The notes: generated by a model not told the origin, from the sequence alone. A DNA stretch of 64,000 nt from G965229605 sp965229605 (GCA_965229605.1 OZ245892.1:1798001-1862000), one strand, 5' to 3'; counted from the first letter of the stretch, positions 1 to 9,066 are shown. Numbers and translations: made by a program.

Positions 1-806
1 GAGTGTTGGCTTTGAAGATGTCACGAGCAGCGGCTTGACGGATGGAACGCCTTCTTTAAGCGGGAAAGCTGAGCCTGGTTCTGAAGTTGTTGTTACCGTT
101 ACGGGTACGGAGAGTGGGACGACGACTTTCACGACGACTGCAGATTCCGAAAGCGGGGAGTGGAGTGTTAGTGTTATCAATGGGGATGGTTTTACGATCA
201 CGGACAATGACACTTTGACGGCGACAGTTGTTTCGACGGATTCAGTCGGGAACAGCACGACTGAAACGGCGAGTGCGACAGTTGACAATTCGATTGATAC
301 GCTGAGTGTTGGCTTTGAAGATGTCACGAGCAGCGGCTTGACGGATGGAACGCCTTCTTTAAGCGGGAAAGCTGAGCCTGGTTCTGAAGTTGTTGTGACC
401 GTTACGGGTACGGAGAGTGGGACGACGACTTTCACGACGACTGCAGATTCCGAAAGCGGGGAGTGGAGTGTTAGTGTTATCAATGGGGATGGTTTTACGA
501 TCACGGACAATGACACTTTGACGGCGACAGTTGTTTCGACGGATTCAGTCGGGAACAGCACGACTGAAACGGCGAGTGCGACAGTTGACAATTCGATTGA
601 TACGCTGAGTGTTGGCTTTGAAGATGTCACGAGCAGCGGCTTGACGGATGGAACGCCTTCTTTAAGCGGGAAAGCTGAGCCTGGTTCTGAAGTTGTTGTT
701 ACCGTTACGGGTACGGAGAGTGGGACGACGACTTTCACGACGACTGCAGATTCCGAAAGCGGGGAGTGGAGTGTTAGTGTTATCAATGGGGATGGTTTTA
801 CGATCA
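1..806 (+). repeat. 303-bp tandem repeat array (Ig-like units)
   Basis: The motif GAGTGTTGGCTTTGAAGATG occurs at 1, 304 and 607, giving a 303-bp period (101 codons). The copies are almost identical at the DNA level; for example one codon varies GTT/GTG near 395-397. The third copy is cut at about 806. Such uniformity implies recent duplication or gene conversion and makes the region prone to misassembly. Confidence 0.9.
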
Positions 807-856
807 CCAACATTGCTAAGCGTCGTCAAAGCATCAACGGTGTAGGTGTCCTCTGA
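1..856 (+). CDS. Partial Ig-like repeat adhesin fragment, open at the left edge
   Basis: The frame is open from the first bases, so the gene begins outside the window. It encodes three tandem ~101-residue bacterial Ig-like units, each with a core like SGKAEPGSEVVVTV and rich in Thr, Ser and Asp, as in surface adhesins. The repeat pattern stops abruptly at about position 806. The last ~16 codons, ending at the TGA at 854-856, are read from the complementary strand of the neighbouring minus-strand adhesin and look like artefactual coding. The units resemble those of the minus-strand adhesin, so this is probably a displaced or inverted part of that gene rather than an independent protein. I cannot tell inversion from chimera by reading. 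Confidence 0.6.
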   Translation, partial: SVGFEDVTSSGLTDGTPSLSGKAEPGSEVVVTVTGTESGTTTFTTTADSESGEWSVSVINGDGFTITDNDTLTATVVSTDSVGNSTTETASATVDNSIDTLSVGFEDVTSSGLTDGTPSLSGKAEPGSEVVVTVTGTESGTTTFTTTADSESGEWSVSVINGDGFTITDNDTLTATVVSTDSVGNSTTETASATVDNSIDTLSVGFEDVTSSGLTDGTPSLSGKAEPGSEVVVTVTGTESGTTTFTTTADSESGEWSVSVINGDGFTITNIAKRRQSINGVGVL

Positions 857-3800
857 TTTTACGGTTTTGCTGTTGTTATGCTTATCAATAACTGTGACCG
901 ATACAGAAAAAGGCATTTCGTGCGTGACATCCAGAGCGTCTGTGCCGCTATCACCGCCGCTTTTGACGGTAATCGACCAATTCCCATAAGCATCCGCAGT
1001 TGTGCTGAATGTCCCTTTATTTGTCGTGTCTGTATCTTCAATAACCACGATGACTTTTGCGTTTGGCTCCGCCGCCTGGCCAGACAAGACGGGTTCTTCG
1101 CCGACCGTATTACCGCTCGCACCCTCAAAAGCAAAAGTGCCAACAACGGCCTCGACGTCAACCGTTGCCTCTGCCTGCACAGAAGTCTCGCTTTCATTTT
1201 TGTGGATATCGGTTGCTGTCGCAGTTGCCGTTAATTCTGAACCATTTTCCAGAGAAACGTTTCCGGCATTGTTCTCATCGATATCAAGGCTCCAGTTCCC
1301 GCTTCCATCAGCCGTAGTATTAAGTATTACACTGTTACTGTCGTCATCACTGATCGTCACATGGACTGTCGCGCCAGCCTCCGCACTCCCGCTAAGCTGC
1401 GGGGTCTTGTCGCTGGAGCCATCGCTGGCAACATCAAATTCAATCGTTGGCGCATCCACAAAAGCGTCAACCGTTGCCTCTGCCTGCACAGAAGCCTCAC
1501 TTTCATTTTTGTGAATATCGGTTGCTGTCGCAGTTGCCGTTAATTCTGAACCATTTTCCAGAGAAACGTTTCCGGCATTGTGCTCATCGATATCAAGGCT
1601 CCAGTTCCCGCTTCCATCAGCCGTAGTATTAAGTATTACACTGTTATTGTCATCATCACTAATCGTCACATGGACTGTCGCGCCAGCCTCCGCACTCCCG
1701 CTAAGCTGCGGGGTCTTGTCGCTGGAGCCATCGCTGGCAACATCAAATTCAATCGTTGGCGCATCCACAAAAGCGTCAACCGTTGCCTCTGCCTGCACAG
1801 AAGCCTCACTTTCATTTTTGTGAATATCGGTTGCTGTCGCAGTTGCCGTTAATTCTGAACCATTTTCCAGAGAAACGTTTCCGGCATTGTGCTCATCGAT
1901 ATCAAGGCTCCAGTTCCCGCTTCCATCAGCCGTAGTATTAAGTATTACACTGTTATTGTCATCATCACTAATCGTCACATGGACTGTCGCGCCAGCCTCC
2001 GCACTCCCGCTAAGCTGCGGGGTCTTGTCGCTGGAGCCATCGCTGGCAACATCAAATTCAATCGTTGGCGCATCCACAAAAGCGTCAACCGTTGCCTCTG
2101 CCTGCACAGAAGCCTCACTTTCATTTTTGTGAATATCGGTTGCTGTCGCAGTTGCCGTTAATTCTGAACCATTTTCCAGAGAAACGTTTCCGGCATTGTG
2201 CTCATCGATATCAAGGCTCCAGTTCCCGCTTCCATCAGCCGTAGTATTAAGTATTACACTGTTATTGTCATCATCACTGATCGTCACATGGACTGTCGCG
2301 CCAGCCTCCGCACTCCCGCTAAGCTGCGGGGTATTGTCGCTGAAGCCATCGCTGGCAACATCAAATTCAATCGTTGGCGCATCCACAAAAGCGTCAACTT
2401 TATAAAGATCAAGAGCAACTTCCTCCGTGTTCCCCAGGTCATCTGCGACATCAACGCCAACAACAAGTGTCCCGTTATGGTTAACCTCGAACTCACCTTG
2501 GTCAACAATCTGAATACTCCACTCACCGGTAGAATCAACGGTGTGTATGAAAGTTGCTGTCTTCTGGTCTTCATTCGTAACCGTAACCGTAACGGTCGAG
2601 CCAACTTCGGCTTTCCCGCTCAAGACAGGGTCGTCCCCAACCGTACCGGGGCTATCATCATCAGGATAGATAGCATCAGCAAAAGCAACATCACTAACAG
2701 AGACAGAGGCGTCAACATCATAAGGGCCAAGTGAAACTTGTGTCGCCTCGTTATCAAGATTATCTTTGGAATCAACAACAGCGGAAAGCGTCCCGGTATC
2801 GCTCACCGTGACAGACCCGCTGGTCGGCGTATCCTTAGCAATATCAACGCTCCAGGCACCCGTCTCATCATTAACCTCAGGCTTGAAAGTTGCTTTATTG
2901 CCTTCTTTATCTGTAACAATAACCGTAACCTCTGCACCAGGCTCAGCTATCCCTTTCAAGACAGGTTCAGCCCCAACTGCACCATTATCAACCTTTTCAA
3001 ACGCAACATTGGTGAGTGTCGTAGAGGCATCAACTGTATAACTGCCAAGATCAACACTGTCCGTGTTGCCAAGCTCATCTTTCGAATCAACCTTGACGGA
3101 AAAGCTTCCTCCATCCTTAATCTCGAAATCGTCCTTACTGACAATCGTAACACTCCAGTTACCAGAAGCATCAACGGTCGGCGTAAAAGTCGTTTGGTTA
3201 TTGTTACCATCCGTAACTGTAACAACAACTTCGGAACCAGGCTCAGCCGTGCCACTTAAAAGAGGATCGCCATCAACCGCACCATCGACAACCTTATCAA
3301 ACTTAACATCGCTAAGGGTCGTAGAATTATCAACCTTTACGCTGGTCGAAGAAGTCCCGCTGCTATTGCCGGCGAGGTCGGTTGCAGTCGCCTTGGCGGT
3401 TAACGTCACATCATGCGTAAGAGAAAGTGTCCCGTCGCTTTCTTGGTCCAGATCAAGTGTCCAGTTGCCGTTGGAATCCGCATCAACGCTAAAGGTTTCG
3501 CTGTTTTTCCCGTCATCAACAATAACTTCAACCGTGGCCCCCGGTTCTGCGGTCCCGCTTAAAGCAGGGCTGTTATCGGTTGCTCCATTCTCCAGACCAC
3601 CAAAGGCAATCTGCGGTGCCGTGGTTTGTGAATCAACGACATAGGTCTGGGTGGCTGTTTCGCCAAGGTTGCCTGCCTTGTCTTCTGATTGGGCCGAAAC
3701 AGAAAGCTCGGTATCGTGGTCAGGCTTTATACCGTTTGCTTTAAGATCAAGGCTCCAGTTGCCGTTTTCATCCGCCGTCACATCAAGGGTTTCATCAATG

Positions 3801-5695
3801 TTTTCACCCTTGCTGACATAGCTGACGGAGACAGACACATTGGTTCCGGCTTCAGCCGTACCGGCCAAGCTGCTGCCATTAATATAGGTGGTGTTGTCAC
3901 TGGCCGTATAGCTAACGCTGGAATCAGGCGCAATCACAGGGGCTTCAGGAGCCGTCAGATCAAAATTGAAGCTGCCGGTTTCTTCGTCACTGACATTGCC
4001 GGACGCATCGGCAGCGGTCACACTGAGCTGGACTTCGCTTTCTTCAGCAAAGTCATAATTGCCAGATACAGGATCGTCATTTTCAAAATCAATGGTCCAG
4101 GTCCCGGCATCATCGGCAACGGTCTCAAACACAGCCTCGCTTTGGGAAACCGTGCCATCCGGGTTGGTGAGGCTTCCGGCCAACGTCACACTGACCAAGG
4201 CACCCGCTTCGGTCTCCCCTTCGATAATCGAATTCCCTGATTCCAGATAATTATTCTCATTCACCGCAAGAACAAATAACGGAGGATCCGGCGGCGTGAT
4301 ATCAAGCTCCAGTTCTGGCTCTGGTTCTGGCTCAAGAACCGTGTCGTTTTCTTCTTCAAGCTCTATAATCTCCTCAAGAGGCCGCTCAGCCTCCAGGAGA
4401 ACATCGGTTTCAAGCTGAACCTCTTCAGCCTCCGCGACCGCAGCCGGGGCATCCGGGATCGGCGTGTCAACAACAGCATCCTCTTGCTCTGCATCAACAT
4501 CGCCAAGAGTCTCATTCTCAACGGCGATTTCCAACGCAGATTCCAGATCAAGGTCAACGTCCTCTCCAGATTCAGCAGCGGAACTTTCAACCGCCAGCTC
4601 AATCCCTTGCAAATCTTCTGAACTCAAGACAGAAAACTGCTGAACATTGCGCGCAACAACGGCTTGCGGAGTCTCTTGTGACTGGCTGATCTCAAGGTTT
4701 CCAGCCGCATTATTCTCCCCGATAATCGTCGAGAAACTTTCGCTCATCACAATCGGCTCGTCACTGCCCGACGGAATGGTGGCAATCGCCCCGTCAATAA
4801 CCGTGATTTCAAATGTTTGCTGCGCATCAGGATCAATGCGGCCCGTGACAATCGTCCCGCGAATCCCGATGGTGGCAACCGGCGTGTTCACAACCATATC
4901 GGTCGGGTCGGTTTTGGCGATTTTGCCGCTGACGAAAAGGAACATGCCTTTCAACATCGACAGGACCACTTCACCGGATTCCTCTTCGGCGTTATAAAGC
5001 ATTTTATCGAGAGTCATCTGGGCATCTTCACCCAGTGAAAACAGGGTATTATCCAGGAAGACGAGTTTTACCGAGGCCCCGGTTTCTGTCAGAATCTGGT
5101 CGCCTTCAAAGACGGGATCACCGGCTTCGAGAATTTGCGTCTGGCCATCTGTGCGAATGATCTTGACTTCACCGACGATGGTTTCAACATTGCCGATGCT
5201 TGAGCCATATTCGGCGTAATCATGGGCATCGACCATTGTGGCCCTGGGGGTTTCGCCAGAGGCTGCAGGCAGGTCGGTTCCTGCAAGAAGGGTTTGTACA
5301 AAATCAAAGGGGAGTTCGGTACTTTCGCTTATCCGCAAGGAAGGCGGCGGTGCTTCATCAAAATAGCCTGCGATGATATATTCGTTTCCATCGCCATCCA
5401 CCACGCGCAGGTCGCTTCCTTCCTGCGAGAAGGACAGATCGCCAAGCCCGTCAAAGTGGTTGTCATAGTCTTTCAGAAGAAAGCTGATATCGGGAGTATC
5501 AAGCACGTCAGAGCCATCTTTATCCGCCCGTGATTCGGTTTGCGAGTCACCTTGCGCGTCAACGCGGTCTACGGCGGTTGCCGTTGCGGTGTAGGGTGAA
5601 TTTTCCGAGGTATTTATGTCCTCAGCCGTCAGGTCTGTGACGGATGCTCCGATCAGATTTTGATCTTGCGGGGCATTATCATCCGAATTACGCAT
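662..5695 (-). CDS. Giant FecR-domain, Ig-like repeat surface adhesin, 3' end lost
   Basis: Starts at ATG 5695 behind a good AGGAGC ribosome site. There is no N-terminal signal peptide, as expected for a type I secretion substrate. Residues ~168-305 form a FecR-like domain (GDQILTETGASVKLVFLDNT, then TPVATIGIRGT). A Glu/Pro-rich acidic linker spans ~375-475, followed by about a dozen Ig-like repeats of ~100 residues. Four repeats are near-identical (309 bp each). Authentic coding probably stops at about position 807, after VDALTTLSNVG; the last ~48 codons to 662 are antisense to plus-strand repeats and unlike the family. The C-terminal part, where RTX repeats and a secretion signal would be expected, is missing. 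Function in attachment or biofilm is inferred from architecture (LapA-like class). Confidence 0.8.
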   Translation of the reverse strand: MRNSDDNAPQDQNLIGASVTDLTAEDINTSENSPYTATATAVDRVDAQGDSQTESRADKDGSDVLDTPDISFLLKDYDNHFDGLGDLSFSQEGSDLRVVDGDGNEYIIAGYFDEAPPPSLRISESTELPFDFVQTLLAGTDLPAASGETPRATMVDAHDYAEYGSSIGNVETIVGEVKIIRTDGQTQILEAGDPVFEGDQILTETGASVKLVFLDNTLFSLGEDAQMTLDKMLYNAEEESGEVVLSMLKGMFLFVSGKIAKTDPTDMVVNTPVATIGIRGTIVTGRIDPDAQQTFEITVIDGAIATIPSGSDEPIVMSESFSTIIGENNAAGNLEISQSQETPQAVVARNVQQFSVLSSEDLQGIELAVESSAAESGEDVDLDLESALEIAVENETLGDVDAEQEDAVVDTPIPDAPAAVAEAEEVQLETDVLLEAERPLEEIIELEEENDTVLEPEPEPELELDITPPDPPLFVLAVNENNYLESGNSIIEGETEAGALVSVTLAGSLTNPDGTVSQSEAVFETVADDAGTWTIDFENDDPVSGNYDFAEESEVQLSVTAADASGNVSDEETGSFNFDLTAPEAPVIAPDSSVSYTASDNTTYINGSSLAGTAEAGTNVSVSVSYVSKGENIDETLDVTADENGNWSLDLKANGIKPDHDTELSVSAQSEDKAGNLGETATQTYVVDSQTTAPQIAFGGLENGATDNSPALSGTAEPGATVEVIVDDGKNSETFSVDADSNGNWTLDLDQESDGTLSLTHDVTLTAKATATDLAGNSSGTSSTSVKVDNSTTLSDVKFDKVVDGAVDGDPLLSGTAEPGSEVVVTVTDGNNNQTTFTPTVDASGNWSVTIVSKDDFEIKDGGSFSVKVDSKDELGNTDSVDLGSYTVDASTTLTNVAFEKVDNGAVGAEPVLKGIAEPGAEVTVIVTDKEGNKATFKPEVNDETGAWSVDIAKDTPTSGSVTVSDTGTLSAVVDSKDNLDNEATQVSLGPYDVDASVSVSDVAFADAIYPDDDSPGTVGDDPVLSGKAEVGSTVTVTVTNEDQKTATFIHTVDSTGEWSIQIVDQGEFEVNHNGTLVVGVDVADDLGNTEEVALDLYKVDAFVDAPTIEFDVASDGFSDNTPQLSGSAEAGATVHVTISDDDNNSVILNTTADGSGNWSLDIDEHNAGNVSLENGSELTATATATDIHKNESEASVQAEATVDAFVDAPTIEFDVASDGSSDKTPQLSGSAEAGATVHVTISDDDNNSVILNTTADGSGNWSLDIDEHNAGNVSLENGSELTATATATDIHKNESEASVQAEATVDAFVDAPTIEFDVASDGSSDKTPQLSGSAEAGATVHVTISDDDNNSVILNTTADGSGNWSLDIDEHNAGNVSLENGSELTATATATDIHKNESEASVQAEATVDAFVDAPTIEFDVASDGSSDKTPQLSGSAEAGATVHVTISDDDSNSVILNTTADGSGNWSLDIDENNAGNVSLENGSELTATATATDIHKNESETSVQAEATVDVEAVVGTFAFEGASGNTVGEEPVLSGQAAEPNAKVIVVIEDTDTTNKGTFSTTADAYGNWSITVKSGGDSGTDALDVTHEMPFSVSVTVIDKHNNSKTVKSEDTYTVDALTTLSNVGDRKTIPIDNTNTPLPAFGICSRRESRRPTLRTRNGNNNFRTRLSFPA
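1157..2392 (-). repeat. Four 309-bp tandem repeats inside the adhesin gene
   Basis: Units begin at 1157, 1466, 1775 and 2084 (GTCAACCGTTGCCTCTGCCT) with an exact 309-bp period (103 codons). The middle two are practically identical, and the outer ones carry a few substitutions. Each encodes one Ig-like domain containing TPQLSGSAEAGATVHVTISD. In-frame gain or loss of units would change adhesin length. Confidence 0.92.
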
Positions 5696-5760
5696 TTGAA
5701 GCTCCTATCGTGCCCCATTACCATGCCCCATATACCTTATAGGTCTGCTTTTCCATAAAA

Positions 5761-6489
5761 TCAAGAAGAATTTGCAGCTTTTTCAAGATCGAACCAGGAG
5801 CCTTCTTGCAGGGCCACCATGGAGGCTTCGAGATGCTCTTGCATGACCAGTCTGGATTCTTCGGGATTATGTTCGCGCAAACAGGCAATGAGCCGCTTGT
5901 GATTTTTACGTTTAACAAAGTTGACGTAGGACAGTTGTCCATAGACCATATCCATAATTGAGACATATCGCAGCCACATTGGCATTTCGTTACGGGTTTT
6001 GAATATCCCGGCGAGCACGTCATAGAGCATATTATTGCAAGAGGCCCGGGCGAGTTTAAGGTGGAAGGCTTCATCGAATGTTCGGCATACGGGCTGATTA
6101 TCCATGGACTGGAGGTATTGGTTATTGAGCATTTCGAGTTCGGAGAGGTCTTCTGCGGTTATTGTTGCAGCGGCCAGGGCGGCGATTTCGGGTTCGATGA
6201 TGATTCGGGCTTGCAGGAGTTCGAGGGGTCCTGGCCCATATTGCTGGATGAAGTTGGGGTGCTGGGCCGGGAGGCGGATGGCGACTCTGACGCCGTTTTC
6301 GGGTGAGATATCGATGATTCCGGCGAGATTGAGGGCGACCAGGGCTTCTTTTACGGTGTCAGTTCGGCTGTTGAAATTTTCTGCGAGCGTTTGTTCGGAA
6401 GGCAGGCGGGCCCCTGGCTGGAAGTGTCCGCCCAGCACATAGGCTGCAAGCTGGTCTGCGATTTCCTGATAGGGTTGTTTCTGATTCAT
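5761..6489 (-). CDS. GntR-family transcriptional regulator, FCD subfamily
   Basis: Predicted 242-residue DNA-binding repressor or activator. Residues ~5-72 form a GntR winged helix (PGARLPSEQTLAENF, then a recognition helix containing TDTVKEALVALNLAG). Residues ~95-225 are an all-helical FCD ligand domain with spaced His residues (AFHLKLARA, EHNPEESRLVMQEHLEAS) that in this family often bind metal and a carboxylic acid. It lies downstream of the cobalamin adenosyltransferase gene on the same strand, 43 bp away, and 65 bp upstream of the adhesin start region, so its target is unclear. Effector unknown. Length is normal for the family. Confidence 0.88.
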   Translation of the reverse strand: MNQKQPYQEIADQLAAYVLGGHFQPGARLPSEQTLAENFNSRTDTVKEALVALNLAGIIDISPENGVRVAIRLPAQHPNFIQQYGPGPLELLQARIIIEPEIAALAAATITAEDLSELEMLNNQYLQSMDNQPVCRTFDEAFHLKLARASCNNMLYDVLAGIFKTRNEMPMWLRYVSIMDMVYGQLSYVNFVKRKNHKRLIACLREHNPEESRLVMQEHLEASMVALQEGSWFDLEKAANSS

Positions 6490-6532
6490 GACAGGCCGGT
6501 TTATACTGCCCGCCTATAGGCAAAACAAGAGC

Positions 6533-7126
6533 TTATGCGTCTTGTTTATCGGATGGCTGGTTATGGAGGCCGGGGACCCATAGAGGTTCGGGGGTTTCCT
6601 CCAGACGGTTGAGGTGGCGGGAGAGGACAAAGAGGAAATCGGACAAACGATTGATGTAGGCGAGCGCATGGGGATTGATTGAGTCGGTTTTTGCCAGCGT
6701 GCTGATTCGTCGTTCTGCGCGTCTTGCGATGGTCCGGGCCAGATGCGCCCAGGAGCCGCCGACCCCGCCGCCGGGCAGAATAAAGCTGTTAAGGGGTGGC
6801 AGGTCTTTATTCATCTGGTCAATATGTTCTTCCAGTTTTTTGACCTGCGCTTCGGTGACCCGCAAGGCCGAGGACCGGCGGCTTGTATCCTCTGGCACAC
6901 AAAGATCGGCCCCCAGATCGAAAAGGTCATTCTGCAAGCTGGTAAGCAAAGCCGTGGTTTCAGAATTCCCGAGGTTCAAAACCATCAGGCCCAGGGCGGC
7001 GTTTAGCTCGTCAACGGTGCCATAGGCTTCGATTCTGGGGTCATCTTTTGCCCGCCGTTCGCCGTCTCCAAGACCGGTGGTGCCTTTATCGCCGGTGCGA
7101 GTGTAAATTTTTGACAAGGTAACCAT
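6533..7126 (-). CDS. PduO-type ATP:cob(I)alamin adenosyltransferase
   Basis: Transfers the 5'-deoxyadenosyl group of ATP to cob(I)alamin or a corrinoid precursor, producing the coenzyme form of B12 in the cytoplasm. The 197-residue protein opens with the N-terminal ATP-binding signature (YTRTGDKGTTGLGDG, residues ~8-22). It later has the conserved Arg-rich helix ARTIARRAERRI and the C-terminal NRLSDFLFVLSRHLN segment. It is of the PduO/MMAB fold, not the CobA/CobO P-loop type. Its start is 8 bp downstream of the HIG1 gene stop, so the two are likely cotranscribed. It fits with the cobalamin cluster 7 kb away. Confidence 0.93.
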   Translation of the reverse strand: MVTLSKIYTRTGDKGTTGLGDGERRAKDDPRIEAYGTVDELNAALGLMVLNLGNSETTALLTSLQNDLFDLGADLCVPEDTSRRSSALRVTEAQVKKLEEHIDQMNKDLPPLNSFILPGGGVGGSWAHLARTIARRAERRISTLAKTDSINPHALAYINRLSDFLFVLSRHLNRLEETPEPLWVPGLHNQPSDKQDA

Positions 7127-7134
7127 GACAGCCT

Positions 7135-7335
7135 CTATTTTCCAAAGAACCAGGCCCCGGCGACAATGACCAGAAGCGTTATAAATTGAGCCATCACCCG
7201 AAAGCGCATGAGCTTGTTTGACCAGTTACTGTTTCCGGCGCGGGCCATCATAAAAAGCCCGACACATAGAATACCAAGGACAAGCAGCGAAAGTCCGATG
7301 GTCAATGCATTAAAAGAGGCAGGAAGGGTGGCCAT
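7135..7335 (-). CDS. HIG1-domain small twin-transmembrane protein
   Basis: 66 residues with two predicted membrane helices (LTIGLSLLVLGILCVGLFMM and FITLLVIVAGAWFFG) separated by a short basic loop (NSNWSNKLMRFRVMAQF). That loop matches the HIG_1_N pattern found in alphaproteobacterial and mitochondrial respiratory-supercomplex factors. The likely role is an inner-membrane accessory of cytochrome oxidase or supercomplexes, inferred from the family. It is tightly packed between a small unknown gene and the adenosyltransferase gene. Confidence 0.8.
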   Translation of the reverse strand: MATLPASFNALTIGLSLLVLGILCVGLFMMARAGNSNWSNKLMRFRVMAQFITLLVIVAGAWFFGK

Positions 7336-7337
7336 TT

Positions 7338-7544
7338 TTAGCGGGGTGTGGTAAGGCGGCGATTCGGGAAATGGATCAGCTTTGCCGAAAAGCGCGGAGA
7401 CTGTCGCAGATTGCTCTGCGCAGGGGTTGCCTGATACCGGGCTTTAATACGCTCCAGCGCGATTGGAAAACTGGCATTATAGCCTCCATGTGTAAAGCGG
7501 CACCACTGAGCCGTGCGCCGTTTATAGACCCATAATTCATGCAT
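7338..7544 (-). CDS. Small hypothetical protein
   Basis: 68 residues, basic, beginning MHELWVYKRRTAQWCRFTHG. A strong ribosome site (AGGGGAGA) sits seven bases before the ATG at 7544, and the stop is two bases from the HIG1 gene start, which argues for a real translated gene at the head of this small operon. I recognise no domain. A longer overlapping frame (7376-7687) has no comparable ribosome site and was not preferred. Confidence 0.5.
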   Translation of the reverse strand: MHELWVYKRRTAQWCRFTHGGYNASFPIALERIKARYQATPAQSNLRQSPRFSAKLIHFPNRRLTTPR

Positions 7545-7683
7545 GGCCTGTCTCCCCTGTTACCTTGATAACGGCTTACCGATGATAGGAAATTACCCTG
7601 ATAAGAACTTAACCCTGATAACAACGCGTGCAAATGAAGTCTGGTTTTCTTCCCTTGCATTATTCGCGGAGTCTTGCAACTGC

Positions 7684-9063
7684 TCATCTATAGAAATAGC
7701 GCAGGCCCCGGGTCAAAAGGTGGCGGATCAGTGAAAAACCGGTCAGAAACAGGAAAACGGCTGGAAGAAAGGCCAGAGAGAAGAACCCGGCCTGCCCGCT
7801 TTCAAGCTGCCGGACCTGTGCAACCAGCTGTTCAGCTTCGGGGGCGCCAAGAAGAAGGCGGGGCCAAAAGCGGCCATCGAGATTCATCCATTGGTCTGGA
7901 ACCCCCTTGCGTCGGGCGTAGTAGCGTTGGTTGTAATAGAAAAGGCTGAACTGCCGGGTATTCAGGAAGCGGATTCGTTTATTGCGCGGGCGCGAATCCT
8001 GGGTGGAGAAGGGACGCGCCCGATGGTCAGAAAAATTTTCTGGCCAACCCTGATTGGTAGAATAACCGAGCCGGGCGCAATAATCCGCGCTCAGCTTTGC
8101 GATATCTTCGCTGCGGGCATCAATATCGGGGTCGGGCAGAAAGACCTTGCCATCGCGAAAAGTCTCGGACTGACCAAAGCAATCGGCGTGGATTTCTTCG
8201 GGGCAGCCCGCGGCTTGCAGGATCAGTTGCAGCGCCCATATCACATCAGCACAAGCGTCTGATTTGTCTGGAGATGCGCAAAATTCCTCATAAGCCACAG
8301 GAATTATATTGGGAAAGCGCAGCCAGTTGAGACTGTCTGCCAGTTCTTCTGCAAAATCGCCAAAGAGCGATTGCGGGTCAAGCAAAAGGTCACATTTTTG
8401 CGCACGGTTTTCATCGGTGGCATAGCGGCCCATGATGGTTTGCCCGGGCGTAAAATTATAATTGAGCCGGGCCCGCAGCATATCGCGCGGGTGGCGATAT
8501 ATGACAAGGCCAAAGACAGAATCAAAAGCCGAAAACCGCCCGCCATAAGGCCGCTGCCCCCGGCTGTTGCGGCTGTGAAACCAGGCTTTTGCGCTGGTGT
8601 GAATACTATAGGGGTCCAGCCCGTACCAATAGCCAGCAATGGGCGCGGTGGGCAATTCACCGCCAGACTGAAAGCCCAACCGTTCGGCCAGCGCGATCAA
8701 AAGGTGAGTCCCGGCTTTTGGCGCACTGACCAGAACCAGCGGTTGACGCTGTGCATTGCTGTCCAGGGTAAGAGCCTTGATCTGGACTTGCTGATTTTGA
8801 AAGCGGGGCAGAATCTGGCTTAACCAGTCCGGGTCTTTGCTGATCAAATAGATATTCTGCCGGTTTTCAAAGCACGGCAGGGTTTGTTCGCTCCCCGTGA
8901 ACAGGGAACAGGGGCGCGCTTTTTTTATTTCTTCGGTTTTTTGTATATTTGCAATAGATGGCTCTTGCGCACAGGCCGGATCAATCAGACCAAAACTACC
9001 CTCATCCTTCGCAAAAGCATGGCATAAATCGTCAAATATATCGATAAAATCAAGGCTGCGCAC
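7684..9063 (-). CDS. Sulfotransferase-family protein with C-terminal membrane segment
   Basis: 459 residues. The central part shows the PAPS-binding pattern of sulfotransferases: a 5'-phosphosulfate loop (VSAPKAGTHLLIALAERLG, residues ~112-130) and a 3'-phosphate segment with Arg and Asp (VIYRHPRDMLRARLNYNF). The acceptor could be a lipid, sugar or small metabolite and cannot be predicted. The C-terminal ~35 residues contain a hydrophobic stretch (FFSLAFLPAVFLFLTGFSLI) followed by basic residues, suggesting inner-membrane anchoring with the enzyme on the cytoplasmic side. The gene ends just upstream of the small-protein/HIG1/adenosyltransferase group and starts directly after the hydroxyacid dehydrogenase gene. 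Confidence 0.75.
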   Translation of the reverse strand: MRSLDFIDIFDDLCHAFAKDEGSFGLIDPACAQEPSIANIQKTEEIKKARPCSLFTGSEQTLPCFENRQNIYLISKDPDWLSQILPRFQNQQVQIKALTLDSNAQRQPLVLVSAPKAGTHLLIALAERLGFQSGGELPTAPIAGYWYGLDPYSIHTSAKAWFHSRNSRGQRPYGGRFSAFDSVFGLVIYRHPRDMLRARLNYNFTPGQTIMGRYATDENRAQKCDLLLDPQSLFGDFAEELADSLNWLRFPNIIPVAYEEFCASPDKSDACADVIWALQLILQAAGCPEEIHADCFGQSETFRDGKVFLPDPDIDARSEDIAKLSADYCARLGYSTNQGWPENFSDHRARPFSTQDSRPRNKRIRFLNTRQFSLFYYNQRYYARRKGVPDQWMNLDGRFWPRLLLGAPEAEQLVAQVRQLESGQAGFFSLAFLPAVFLFLTGFSLIRHLLTRGLRYFYR

Positions 9064-9066
9064 GGG

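Noticed and set aside
1157..2392. CRISPR-like or rRNA-like repeat
   Set aside because: The 309-bp units are contiguous, in frame and encode one protein domain; there are no unique spacers.
859..5038. Many long open frames on both strands inside the adhesin gene
   Set aside because: They follow the repeat period, overlap the clearly coding minus frame, and encode basic, Cys/Arg-rich sequences without domains. They are shadows of a repetitive gene.
5100..5200. FecR domain as part of an iron-siderophore sigma regulator
   Set aside because: The FecR-like domain is in a 1600-residue repeat protein without a membrane anchor or sigma factor neighbour; such domains are common in large adhesins.
7376..7687. 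103-codon frame overlapping the small protein gene
   Set aside because: No ribosome site, odd composition, and it runs through the AT-rich intergenic segment with CCCTGATAA-type repetitions.
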